Source: Gonatopus flavifemur
Lineage: Eukaryota; Arthropoda; Insecta; Hymenoptera; Dryinidae
Direction: 5' to 3'
DNA length: 64,000 bases
Assembly (NCBI GenBank): GCA_018340375.1
Contig: JAFFJZ010000004.1
Coordinates: 25,394,001 to 25,458,000, forward strand
Position numbers and translations under genes: made by a program. The notes beneath the pieces were generated by a model. It was not told where the DNA came from, made no database searches, and saw nothing but the letters and a program-made list of their open reading frames with translations. Below, in pieces: positions 22,893-35,400 of this stretch (positions within the stretch are counted from its first letter, which is position 1; each line of letters begins with the position of its first letter).

Positions 22893-23232
22893 CTAAGCTT
22901 TATAAATCAAATGGATCTCCGAAAATTGCACAATATACTTCAGAAAATTAAAATTAAAAAATACAATTGTTTCCAGAGCATCAATCCCAAATAATGAATT
23001 ATAATTCATATGAAAATATACTCCTATGTATCCTACCAAATTTTCTATTTGAAATTGGTGACGCTTGTCGTGAAGTATCAATTTATAAGCCGAAAATGTG
23101 CGTTCTACATCCACTGATGTGATCAGACAGATTTAAAAATATGGTACCATTTCCATAGACATCATTTCAGGCAGAATTTGATTTGTCTCGTTAATATAAG
23201 AATTCACTCGTTCGAGCACTTTGAAGCTTGGA
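22893..23232 (-). pseudogene. hAT-type transposase C-terminal (dimerisation) relic
   Basis: Minus-strand translation gives SFKVLERVNSYINETNQILP, then PEMMSMEMVPYF, a TAA stop, and in the same frame ITSVDVERTFSAYKLILHDK followed by RHQFQIENLVGYIGVYF. The (A)PITS.DVER(S/T)FS.YK...D.R..F..ENL pattern is the hATC dimerisation region common in insect hAT proteins. Only this C-terminal part remains. The upstream side is cut by the foldback element at 23257. It is inactive. Confidence 0.8.
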
Positions 23233-23256
23233 TTTCTTCAAAAAACAGTGTCATAT

Positions 23257-23761
23257 CCCGAAGAGAACGTGAAGCTTCAGCGAACGTTTTGATCAGATGT
23301 GTATAAGTCGGGTCGAAGGTTCATTAGAGCTAACTTTTAGATTCACGAACGTTTGACAAAGGTTCTACGGACGTTGAAATGTCCGCCTCGAAATACGTTC
23401 AGGGAACATAGATGGAACGTTCGCTGAAGGTTCATCGAAGGTTTGACGAAGCTTCACAAAAATATCTATACTTATATTAATTTTGATCAATTTATATGAA
23501 AAATAAATGAATTAATAAACATAAATTATTATAAATTAATTTAAGTATATAGATATTTTTGTGGAGCTCCGTCAGACCTTCGATGAACCTTCAGCGAACG
23601 TTCCATCTATGTTTCCTGATCGTATTTCGAGGCGGACATTTCAACGTCCGTAGAACCTTTGTCAAACGTTTGTGAATCTCAAATTTAGCTCTAATGAACC
23701 TTCGGCCCGATCTATACACATCTGATCAAAACGTTCGCTGAAGCTTCATGTTCTCTTCGGG
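23257..23761. repeat. Foldback element, CCCGAAGAGAAC family, copy 1
   Basis: The long arms begin CCCGAAGAGAACGTGAAGCT and end with its mirror (AGCTTCATGTTCTCTTCGGG). They pair through AGAACCTTTGTCAAACGTTT and TATAGATATTTTTGTG for more than 200 bp, leaving a short AT-rich centre. It is flanked by AT on both sides, a possible 2-bp target duplication. Copy 2 is at 57812-58281. Confidence 0.88.
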
Positions 23762-24681
23762 ATGCAGTGGCATATATGTAAATGCATATAATCCGATGTC
23801 TAATTATTACATAATCGTAATCAATTTGAGAATTTATACATAAACCATATTGAAATTGTATAAAACTTTGTACGAACCCGATGGAGTTCTTATGAGATTG
23901 ATATGAAAATTCCGTAGATTCCATGTATATTTCAAGGGTGCCTCCAATCCTACAGAAATCGATCCTATAGAATGACAAGTGAAGTGAGATACGCTTGAGA
24001 TACGTCACTCTTTCTCAATTCTACAATGGGAAACATTATGTTGTTGATATGTGGATAGCTGAAAATTAGATATGACAGCTACTTTTTAGCCGTGGCAACG
24101 AAAGTTATTTCCGTGGTAACTGAAGTTCAGTTGTTGCAGCAATATTCTTGGCTATCCAAATATCAAGTACACGAATTAGCTACCGCAGATGATATTCGAT
24201 AAATATTTGGCTGTCCCAATGAAATATTTATTTCAATCGAATCAGTTTATGTGAGAAAAATGAACAAGTTTTGGCTTCATCAATCACAATAATCATCTAC
24301 GCAACTAAAGACTTATTGTATATAGGACGAATAAATGTTTATCCGACGTGAACAACTTTTTTTCGGTGCAACAAATCACCCAATATTCAAATTCATAAAG
24401 GGATAAAAAATCTTCGGACATGACTTCTCGATATCTCCTCTACGTCTGCAAAGAAATAAAATTTCACATGTGGTAAATAAGCAGGTTTTCTATGAAAATG
24501 TTCTTCGCAGCAATTTTATTGAACTTTTTTTTCGACAAGAGGAAAAACGAAGGAATAGAATTCATTATGTAACATTGAAACCTTACTGGCTCCAATCATG
24601 TGAATGTTTTCTCGTCAGCATTTTTCATTCTGCAAAATCGGTCTCTGTAGGATCGAACTGCTCGAAATAATTGTGATCCTG
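23762..24681. other. Gene-free stretch with a GTAGCTA-type repeat
   Basis: At 24030-24185 a block with GGATAGCTGAAAATTA, GCAACGAAAGTTATT and GCAGCAATATT matches the block at 4378-4535. No gene is recognised. Confidence 0.4.
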
Positions 24682-25136
24682 CACGGAGAAAAATACAGGT
24701 CGAAAATATAGTAATCTTCAATAAAAATTGGAGAATATTTCTTTAAATCTAAGAGTTTTTCTTAAATGCATAATAAAGATAGAACGGTTCACATTTTTTG
24801 GAATTGTATTCGAAGACCAATGAAAAATTATCAATACCTAATAAAAAAAATAGAGAAACATGAAACGTCGCACGTGAAATTTTACAAAGACAGTAACAAA
24901 ATTTCAATGTCACTATCCACTTTGTGAAATTTCATACGCGACTTTTGAGAAGTTCATATGTTTCTCTATTTTTCATTGAATATTGATAGTTTCTCATCGT
25001 TTTCCGAATACAATTCCACAAAAAAGTGAACCGTTTTATCTTTATTGTTCATTTAAGAAAAACTCTCAGATTTTAACAAACATTCCCAAATTTTTATTGA
25101 AGATTACTACATTTTCGACTTGGATTCTTCTCCGTT
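24682..25136. repeat. CACGGA-type inverted-repeat element with TG flanks
   Basis: The left end CACGGAGAAAAATACAGGTC at 24682 mirrors GACTTGGATTCTTCTCCGTT at 25136. The subterminal TAGTAATCTTCAATAAAAAT/ATTTTTATTGAAGATTACTA also pairs. TG dinucleotides flank both ends (24680-24681, 25137-25138). There is no coding capacity. Confidence 0.85.
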
Positions 25137-26227
25137 TGTAGGATCAACTCCTGTAGGATCAGAGACGCCCCTTATAAAATTGACAAAACAAGAACTCTAT
25201 TTTGTATTTCTTTGTTCTCAAATAACTCTGTTCCCAAATATGACATTCTCAATATCTCCACCCTTACGAATCTCTATTCTGTTGTATATAGATGTATTTT
25301 ATTTTACATATAAAAAAATAGAGGTGTTTAGGATTAGTCATATTTGAGAATAGACTTATTTGAAAATAGAGATTTCCAAAAATATTACATTTAATCCCAA
25401 TGAGCCATTAGTTGTTGAACTATCGAAAGGTTTGCGATAACTATCTGTATATGAATTTGTATTCTGAACATACATTGTAACAAATACAGCAAAAAATTCT
25501 GTTTTTTAAATTCTCATAGATCAATTTGGATCTGACCAAAAATTAGAGCTGGTCAAATTTAACCATTCTCCTCCTGGGGGAGGGAGGCTGTGCGGAGGGA
25601 AGGTAAGACACATTATCTCGCCAAAGTTCGAATCGTCTACTAAAACGAATTGGTGATCAAATAACAAAATACTTAGCTGTTACAGACCCAAAATCTTACA
25701 GTATATTCTTGAAACCTTATATGCAGTTTTGACGGACCAATTGGAGAAAATATACACCTATGATTTATTCAATTTTGTGAATCTGCATTTTCGTTTCGTT
25801 TTTATAAACGATTCCAACTTCAAAAACATGGGACGTTTGCATCTTAGAAATTAAGATTTTGGAGCCAGAAAAATGTTTGCTTCCCAGAAACACAATCACA
25901 AGGCTTCACCTTACCTGGTAACGAGGAGGTATAATAAAAATTTCTATGAACTGCTTGTAGACATTTTTCGTTAGTTCATCGTCATTTCCCCACTTCTTTA
26001 ATGACGTAAAAATATCTCAAAACCTTGGAATAAATTGGGAAAAATAGATTGATTCTCATACAGTATTATTCAATTCAATAAAAGATAATGGGTTCTCACC
26101 TACAATCTAATCATACAAAATTCAATTTTCGTTATTACAAGTATAGGTACGATATTTGACATAAATATGTTATTACAGTATCTTTATATCATGTAAAGAA
26201 ATTACAACATATGAAACTACTCCACAT
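25137..26227. other. Gene-free stretch including the 3' flank of the Ly6-mucin gene
   Basis: This lies downstream of the minus-strand Ly6-mucin stop codon. A minus-strand AATAAA (plus-strand TTTATT) at 25764-25769 is a possible polyadenylation signal about 460 bases after the stop, but such a hexamer is expected by chance in AT-rich DNA. Otherwise I see nothing. Confidence 0.3.
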
Positions 26228-26418
26228 TTATCTTGCAAACAGTGCGATTGTCGCAATTGGTAACAGCATCGACATGATACCGAAAGTTATGGATATTCCT
26301 AACGAATTACAAGCATCTGTATTGCATGTTGAACATTGCGTCACACTTAAACCAGCAGCTGTGCAGGCCAATGGACTCTTCTTCGCGCATTTACGGATGA
26401 CCACCTTCTTATCACCCT
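26228..26418 (-). CDS. Ly6-mucin exon 4: last five LU cysteines and GPI signal
   Basis: The acceptor TTTTATAG precedes 26418; the first two bases AG complete a Glu codon with exon 3. The exon reads [20 protein letters not shown], then [18 protein letters not shown], then a hydrophobic tail ending IATIALFAR and TAA (26228-26230). The C-x2-C-x4-CN ending is the LU signature; Asn383/Ser384 is the likely GPI attachment region. Open codons upstream of 26418 are intronic and are excluded. Confidence 0.9.
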
Positions 26419-29400
26419 CTATAAAATAGTGATTGAACAAGTCAATGAAGAATAATGAACTTTTGATTAAAGGGTTATAACAGCGTGAAAGGTTGAAAAT
26501 CGAGGTATTTCTTCGGAATTTGTTTTGAAAAAATGGCTGCACCGATTGATTGGGGATTTCGTGTGTTTATTAAATGAGTTATGAAGTACACGAAAACATT
26601 GTTTTCTCTATATATACGGTCTCAATTGATTGTAAGAACCGCCGCAAGATGCCATATCAAAAACTGACCCCCTTGCAGTTAATAACATAACTCCTCATCG
26701 TTACTACACCGGGAATTTTCTCCCTTTCTTATTGATCATTCCATCTAATGTGGATATACGATCGCTAGATTCCATTGGAATTTCCCGGTTGTAGCAACCA
26801 TGCCCCTCCACCAAACTATTATTAAATTACAGTAGAACAGCTATCGTAGCATCGTGAGGATTCGAAAATTTCGATTAGAAAAAAAATGGCAGACATTTGA
26901 AAATAATAGGGTGAATTTCTCTTCAAAATTTTGTAGTCAATTGTGAATGGGGAACAAACTGTACGATACTGTGATAGCGACGGGTTTTTTGGAAAGAATC
27001 CAATTCAAATCAAGTCGGTCGGACAAAATTTGATTAAGTTATGCTGTCAATGAGATTGAAAAACATTATTTCCAGAAAGAAACGTTCGAAGTTTAAAATG
27101 GGGGAAATCGATTGATGCAAACTAAATATTAATATAAAACATCGACACATGTACACATGATATGTATATTTTTCTAAAACGAAAATTGATTTTTTCACAC
27201 TGTTATAACCTTTTGATGATCTTCTTATTTAAAAAATATACAAATATACAGGGATTATATCACACATGGAAAGAGCCTTTAGCATTTGACAACATAAATT
27301 TGAAAGCCCGGATGCAATGAGGAGATCGGCACTCGAAAACACAGAAAAGTATTGTCCGAAGCCGGGACGTCTCATGACAAAATTAAAAACTTCAAATTCC
27401 GGAAATTGAAAAATACTGGGTTCCAAGTCTTGGAAAATCAGTGTGAGCGTCTTTTCCCAATTGTTTTTCTATCATCAATAGTTTTTGAATAAAAAAATGA
27501 AAACTATACACATTTCTTTTGCTTCAGAAATTAATACTTTTGCATTAAACCCATTCTAACTCTGTCATTTTTCGATTATAATTCGCAGGACTTCCCCGAA
27601 CGCAACTATATCATTGTTCATTTAATTATGATTATTAAACATGCCGAATTTCACAACAATACTATTCGCCTTTTGGAAAGAGCATTTTTCGCATACTATC
27701 TGAAGTTGGCAAGAATAACTAACTCTTGTACAAGATCTGAATTGTTTCTTCTCACATTAGTCCTTATTCGAGTACATCAAAATTATTATGCATTATACTT
27801 TGATCAATTTGATGCATCCAACTGTTTGTAGAATATGAATCAAAGTTCAATTCAAGAATGTTTGCTGTGATATCACAGAAAAATCAAGAATAATTTTCAA
27901 ATACACGATCTGATGAAAGCAAATTATCCTTTGGCAAGTAACTTCAATGCATTGACTTTGTGTGTTCATGAGCTCATTATTCACATGGAGAGAATGAAAC
28001 ATCAGTGAGGATTTTTCAGACAAAATTAGCTTGTGTTATGAAAAAAAAATGTCAACACTGCTGGTTAATATATTAATCTATATATAGACATGAATCAGTC
28101 ATGTCTCCACAGTATTATCTGTTGTGAACACACGATTGGTTCACATGTATGCTGTAACTAGTGGTGCTAGACTCCTTTTGTTTTCATAACACGACGCAGT
28201 TTTGTCGAACCAAATACTTATCTGATGTTTCGTTTCTTCTGTGTAGATTTTTCAAAGTGACTCGTGACCGAGACGATACTACACAAAATCTCATCTCGTC
28301 TCGCTTCGAACTCATCCTGACAGCAAAACAGTTCAGGATGAGTTCATAATGGATACTTTAGAAACCATTAGTGTTAATACAGATTTCTTCAGGGATACAT
28401 CACGTGTCCAAACTGCTGTGCTGTTTGGGCAACGCTAGTCAGAATATGTGTTACTTTTGCGTGAGGGAAGTGAGAACAAAATTGATCAAAAGAGAGTTGA
28501 CAGTATTCTTATAATTCAGAAACAGAAATTGTTGTCTTGCAACGGAAAAATAGGTTAAGAGAACTATTCTTTTCAATACTCAATACTTACATGATTCTGA
28601 AATATTGATGCAATATTACATTGTGATTTGTGATATCACAATATTGCCACGGTATCGAATATATATATATTAGGTGTATAACTTTGCTTCCGCCGTTTTG
28701 CAATAGATGACTGTAGCGGTAAGTGGTAGTTGAAATAAATAGATCATAGATGCCATGCGATAAGCTCAGGTATTTGTAGACATAACGCCATCGAAATATG
28801 AGTCGATTTGTGTCAGGATCATGAAGTTATTCTCGATTAAACATATCAGCTTACGAGCCAAATTCTCGTCATTTGCGGGAGGTTTTAATTTTCTGCTTGA
28901 ATATGGAGAAATCTGCGGCTGAGGCTCATCGAATGCTCTCAAATACCTATGGTGAGGCCACTATTAGTGAAGGAACGTGCCGAGAGCGGTTTCAACGCTT
29001 CAAGAACGGTGATTTTAACGTCGAAAACCAGCATGGCGGTGGAAGAGAGAAGGTTTTCGAAGATGCAGGATTGGAGGCATTACTTGATCAAGACTCGTGT
29101 CAAACGCAACAAGAATTGGCAGTATCATTGGGAGTGACGCAACCAGCCATTTCAGAACGCCTGAAAGTCATGGGAATGATTCGGAAACAAGGAAATTGGG
29201 TGCCGTACGAGTTGAAGCCGAGAGATGTTGAACGGCGTTTGTGTGTTTGTGAACAGCTGCTTGCAAAGCAAAGACGGAAGGGATTTCTGCATCGCATTGT
29301 GACTGGGGATGAAAAAGGGCTTCATTACGATAATCACAAGCGCAGCAAATCATGGGGATATTCCGGCCATGCTTCCACGTCGACGGCTAAACCGAATATT

Positions 29401-32400
29401 CACGGTTCCAAGGTTAAGCTCAGTATTTGGTGGGACCAGCTCGGCGTAGTGTATCATGAGTTGTTAAAACCGACTGAAACAATCACAGGCGATCGTTATC
29501 GAACGCAATTAATGCGTTTGAGCCGATCATTGGAAGACAAACGGCCGCAATACAACGAGAGACATGATAAAGTGATTTTACAGCATGACAATGCTCGACC
29601 CCATGTTGCGAAAGTGGTCAAGACATACTTGGAAACTTTGAAATGGGAAGTCCTACCCGACTCGCCGTATTCTCCAGACGTTGCTCCCTCGGACTATCAC
29701 TTGTTTCGATCAATGGCACACGGCCTAGCTGACCAGCACTTCCGGTCTTATGAAGAAGCAAATAATTGGATCGATTCGTGGATCGCTTCAAAAGATGGGA
29801 GAAAGTAGTGGCCGCGATGGACAATACTTTGAACCATAAATGTATAACCAGTTTTTTACAATAAAGCTTCGAATTTCGGGAAAAAACGGCGGAAGCGAAG
29901 TTATACACCTAATATGTATATACAGTATACACACTAAGGTGCTTCAAAGGAAAATCAATTCATTTTTTTGGCTCTTACCCTCTCAAATGTTTCTATTTGA
30001 TATACAGTAAAACCCCGCGATAAGGAACCTCGCAATAAGAAATTTCCCCAATTCCTCGCTCGCGAATTTTCCCCCTTTTGACTACCAATTCCGAGTTCAA
30101 ATATCTTCTGCGTGGAACCCCGCAATGAGAACATGGAATTTCAGAAATTTTCGGAAGTCATTTTAAAACAAAACCTTGGTGATATTCGATTATCATTTCA
30201 TTTTTCTCATTCGTAATATAATAATTATTATATAAATATTAAACAAAAGTGCGAGTAGATGGAAAGGATTCCGAATCTTGTTGAAAATTGTTTTCAAGTG
30301 TGATAAGATGAAACTGGTATTGGTAAAGGCTGCATTCATTCGGAGGAATAGTATATTCATTGGAAGTAATGCAGTTGACTTTTGGAAATAAATAAGCACT
30401 TTCAGATTCCTCGACCCCCTCTGTGATGAGCATATTTGAGATTCATTTTTTCTTTTACTTTTATTTTGTAAATAAGCATAAGCGCATGTAAATGCACGGA
30501 AAAAAAGATGATGTTGGATTTACAATGTTTCGTTCGATCACCATAGAAATATTAGGGGTTTCTATGGTGATCGAACGAAATGTTGTAAATCCAACATCAT
30601 CTTTTTTTCCGTGTGGGCGTTAAAACAAATCACGGGCGATCACAGCTGTGACGGCTTAAGCAAAGTTTCTTAAGGTGATACTAGCGGAGTGGCAGCAGCC
30701 AAATCGTGTATGACAAACTACGGGCAAACGCTCCAATTGAATCAAAATATCGTTCTGTACCGCATTCCTCTGACTCCAGTAAGAATGCTGCACAGAGCGA
30801 TATTTTGATTTAATTGAGGCGTTTTTCTTCAATTTGTTACAAACAATTTGGCTGCTGTCACGCTACTGGTATTCCCTTAATGCGGGGTCGTCGCCGAAAA
30901 TGCGAGAGAAAGATAGAAAGAGCGAGGGTGTTGGCAATGCAGAAGTAGTGAGGGAACCCTGATTCGCGGAAAAACTCTTCCTCTTGGGGGCTTTTAGTTT
31001 CTCATTCCGGGGTCTTACTGTGCACGGAGAAAAAGTTATCTTAAAAAGTACCATAATTTATGGCTTTTCAGCGCTGGTCTGACCCGAGTCTCAATATTTA
31101 CCTGAACAAACGTCTAAAAGTACCATAATGGCTGGGACTTTTATAAGGAAGGTACCATACTTATTCTAAAAAGTCCAAGAAATTATGGTACTTTTATAAG
31201 GAAGGTACCATACTTATTCTAAAAAGTCCAAGAAATTATGGTACTTTTAGATATTCGTGCAAGTAAATATTCCGACTCGGGTCAGACCAGCGCTGAAAAT
31301 CCATAAATTATGGTAATTTTCAGGATATCTGTTTTCTCAGTGTGGAAAAATGTTCATCAAAGATGGGCGTTGTAGCTCAACTCTAAGACGTCATCATTTT
31401 AATTTTAGTTTCCCATTCAATTAACATGACCCCTACTGAAAATGGAAGCGTAAGAAGGGTATGAAGCGACGCGGGAGAGTAAATGAAACAGTATCTAAGC
31501 GCAAAACAAGCGGAAATTGAAACATTTCACGCTCCATTTGTTTCAAAATTCGCTTCCGGTGAGCGGGAATTTCCACCAGGGGGGACACATTTTTTATTAT
31601 TAAAATTGAATTTATATATGATCAACTCAATTTTATAGAAATAACATTTGTATATTCTTCTGAAAGGTGAGTTATGATGATCATACGTTTTCACTGAGTT
31701 TTGGAAAGCTCGAAGACTCAACTTGGTGGACATACAATGGCCATTTTTAAAAAACTGAGTTAATCATGTGTAAATTCAATCTTAACCCTCTAACCGTAAC
31801 CCCGGTCTCACAGACCGCTATCAAAATTGTATTTGCTCGTAATTCGAACTTTTTGGGTTAAATTGTTTGACATTTCATTCCTACTCTGCACAGAATTGCT
31901 CACTAAGTTCTGTACATAAGCCCACTATCCTACCTCGTAGACATTTCTAATAATCTAAAAAATGTTTTCTTCACTTCTAACAACTTTGAATATCTAGGAG
32001 AAGGTGATAGCGGTCTGTTAGACCGGGGGTTACGGTTGACGTGATTTTGAGCAGGGTTACGGTTTAAGGGTTAATCAAAAAAATGTTTCCCATCCCATAC
32101 AAGCAAAAATTTTGCTCCGTCTGGAAGATTTCTTATGCAACAGTTTTCACTGTCTTTGAGGTGTCTTCGTCTAAGGAATCTGAAAGACATCTAAAAGAGA
32201 TCTAAAGACATCTTTTAGACAGTGAAAACTGTTGCATAAGAAATCTTTTAGACAGAGCAAAATTTTTCGCTGTATGAAATGTTAATTGAATGGAAAACTA
32301 AAATCAAAATAGCGACTTCTCACAGTTGAGCTTCACCACCCATGTTTGGTGAGAATTTTTTTCATATCAAATAGAAAGTAAGAGCCAAAAAAATAAATGA

Positions 32401-35400
32401 AATTTTTCTTGAAGCACCCTCATATACATACCCAGATAGAAAAATGTCTCAATAATGCCATCATAATGGTGACATGCGCGCCAAGAAATGTTCGCATCAT
32501 GGTGCCAAGGTGTTTCCGCATAAAGCATTGTTATTGGTGGCAAAACGAGGTGATGGCACCATAATGAAGACATAATGTTTACATTTAATGCATCATCGCA
32601 AGCTGAGCAGAGTTCATGATAGTATGTTTACGGCACGTTTTGTTACGAAAGATTCAGAGCATGCTTTTCTATCTGGGTATGTATACACGGAAAAAATTGT
32701 CTATTATAAATTACTATACTCGCTAGTATATTGAGGATATACTTGCATTTTGAAGTTACACAGTTGAAAATTTTGTGTAAATGTGTTAAAAAATCCGTGT
32801 GTCATGAATTTTCTGTTAAATATTCAACATAAACACGTGTAACTTCTACAGACAGTCCTTGTGTAATCAGGTCTCAACTGATTTATAATGTCAAATCATT
32901 CAAACAAGTGAAAAAAAGTGTCAAAATGACACAAATTTCATTCAACTCAAGATTAAACATGAAAATTGTGTTATTTTCAACTACCAAAGGGAGATTGCCA
33001 TTAGTGGGAGCTATTTTTCTTATGAAACTTCTATGTACGTGTAACTTTAGTAGTCGTCGGAAGAACTATTCATTCATTTTGGTTTTAGCTTTCATTCTAA
33101 TGGGAATTCGTTTTCTAGATATGTAAATTTGAAGATAAAGTGCGAGTTGATATACGCAAAGAAAGTACACTCAACCAAAGGACCGGCAGTGGCTTGAGTG
33201 ATACAGCTTCAACATTCGGTCCCGACGATCCATGTTCAATGCTCAATAAAGTATTGTTTTTTTCAATTTATTCTTATGCATTGTTTCAACACGAAAAAAG
33301 TGTGATTTTCACATTTGATTGATGTAAAAAAATCCATAAATTATACTTGTGAGCTGTTGATTCACTTCTTATTTTGGATTTCATTTGACAGTACTTATGT
33401 GTTGAATTTACACGATCGGAAATCCTTTTGTGTTATATTATTTACATTAAGCTTGAGTTACTAGCTAACACAAACACATTATGTGATATTGACACAAAAA
33501 TATGTGTGGACTGTTTGGGACATGTGAAATGTGTTGAATTCAACACAAAATTTCCAACTGTGTATGTGCCAAACATCCTCTTCAAAAGTACCAGACTTCC
33601 TGTGAGTTAATGGTAGAATAGTAACGTTTTATAATAGAAAGTCTGATACTTTTGAAGACAACGTTTGGTGTATAACCTCAAAATGTAAGTATATTCTCAA
33701 TATACTAGCGAGTCTAGTAATTGATGAAAGATAATTTTTCTCATTGTATGTATCGCACATTACGAATTGTAATAGCAGAACATCTCATACAGCATCCGAA
33801 TTGCCGCACAGAGTTCCCGTTATGCTGATCAATATGTATTCATTATGAATATTTTGAATTCAAAATTAACTCCTAATAAACAACCTAATCTTCAGAAAAA
33901 ACACATATCGAGTTTTCATAATGAATTGTCCAGGCATTCAATACGATATAATTAATACATATTGATTAGCATAACCGGAACTCTTCAAGGAGTCTTTATG
34001 AATTCAAATTCATCATTTGTGCTGACTGGAATGTTGAAATAACAACTCAGTCAAATCTACAGTGATTTGGTGCGTGCCATGAACGAGACAGCCCAGCCAG
34101 CACAAATGATCAATTTGAATTCATAAAGACTTCCTAAAGACCTCTCGAACAGCCCCCGTTATGCTAATGCATATGCAGTGATTATGAATGATTTGAATTC
34201 AAAATGAAATCGTATTGAATGCCCGCAGAATTCATTATGAAATCTCGATATGAATTCTTCCTGAACATTAGGTTGTTCATTGAGAGTTAATTCGAATTCA
34301 AAATATTCATAATGAATACATGTTGATTGGTATAACGGGAACTCATTGTGACAATTCGGGTGCTGTATGAGAGTCAACTCGGAATACATGCAGTATGTCC
34401 ACCCGATGACATAATGTCAATGCTGCAAGCGACACAACGTGAGTCACGATACTTGCGGTTGAAACACAACGAGGTCATATCATCTCAAGTAGTTACACAA
34501 GAATTTTCAAACATAAAAAATATCCAATCGGAAGTATTTCATTGGGAATAATAAAATTTTTCCTAATTGAAAACTCCTGGATGAACAGGATAGTTGAATT
34601 CGCATCCTGAATCGTGTTTTCACTCAGAACCCGCGTTTTCCTCTCAGGTCCTGCGTGGCACCTGCGAGGATATCCTCCGAGATCCCTCAATTCCCGTTCG
34701 AAACCTTTTATAATTCCATCGGGTGGGAACTCAAGTGGTTTCACACAGAAACATGAGGGACTCCACGTGAGATCCCGCAAGGTCTCGTGCATGATCTGCA
34801 AGGACAACATAGGTCTTGAGTGGGAATGTGAGTCGGCATGCAAATTTCGCGATGCTATGCATCCGGAAATTTCAATTGCTACGATATTAGGCATGTATTT
34901 GAGCTTAGTTCCAAAGTCCTTCACTCTGGTGATACTACAAACGCTTATTCAAAATTTGAAATCTGATTAGCTTATTTGTTTGATTAGGGAGTATTTAAGA
35001 AAATAGATCGAAATTGGGGTTGAAATTTGTTTCTTTTTTTTCTTCAAGAGTTATGTTATCTTCCGATACTCACCAGTACCAATCAATTTGACACATGTGA
35101 AATCACTTTCATCTTCCCGGAAAATAGATCTTCTGAATCTATTTGGAACATTCTTGGAAGTTGAGAGTGAGCTGACAGTTTCGTCGTTCGATTCTGAAAA
35201 ACAGAATAATATTGATTAAAAATCTTATGAACATCGAAGATATTAGAAAATAATGTTTTTGCGGATTCTTCATGGAAACGAAAAGTGTCAACTCAAATAT
35301 TGATTGCAAAAATACTATTTCAGTTAACCCTTTTTTATTCATACGGATCACTTTAGAGTTGAATAATTTTTTTATATAGATGAACTTCCACTGGAAATCA

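Larger units (their letters stand above)
30006..31020. mobile_element. Possible pogo/Tigger-type element with nested MITEs
   Basis: The left end CAGTAAAACCCCGCGATAAG follows a TA. The right end CATTCCGGGGTCTTACTG is its rough mirror. CAGTA(A/G)AACC(C/T)CGC ends with a TA duplication are typical of pogo-like Tc1/mariner elements. Internal GCGAATTTTCCCC, GGAACCTCGCAATAAG and GATTCGCGGAAAAACTC are diverged internal repeats of the ends. No transposase is visible. Two later insertions lie inside (30495-30613, 30674-30876). Confidence 0.5.

Noticed and set aside
26419..26542. Upstream extension of the exon 4 ORF
   Set aside because: The TTTTATAG acceptor and the phase match with exon 3 place the exon start at 26418; the upstream codons are intron.
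34493..34970. 143- and 118-codon ORFs on opposite strands
   Set aside because: No recognisable domain, no splice signals in phase with the Ly6-mucin gene, probably an old repeat.
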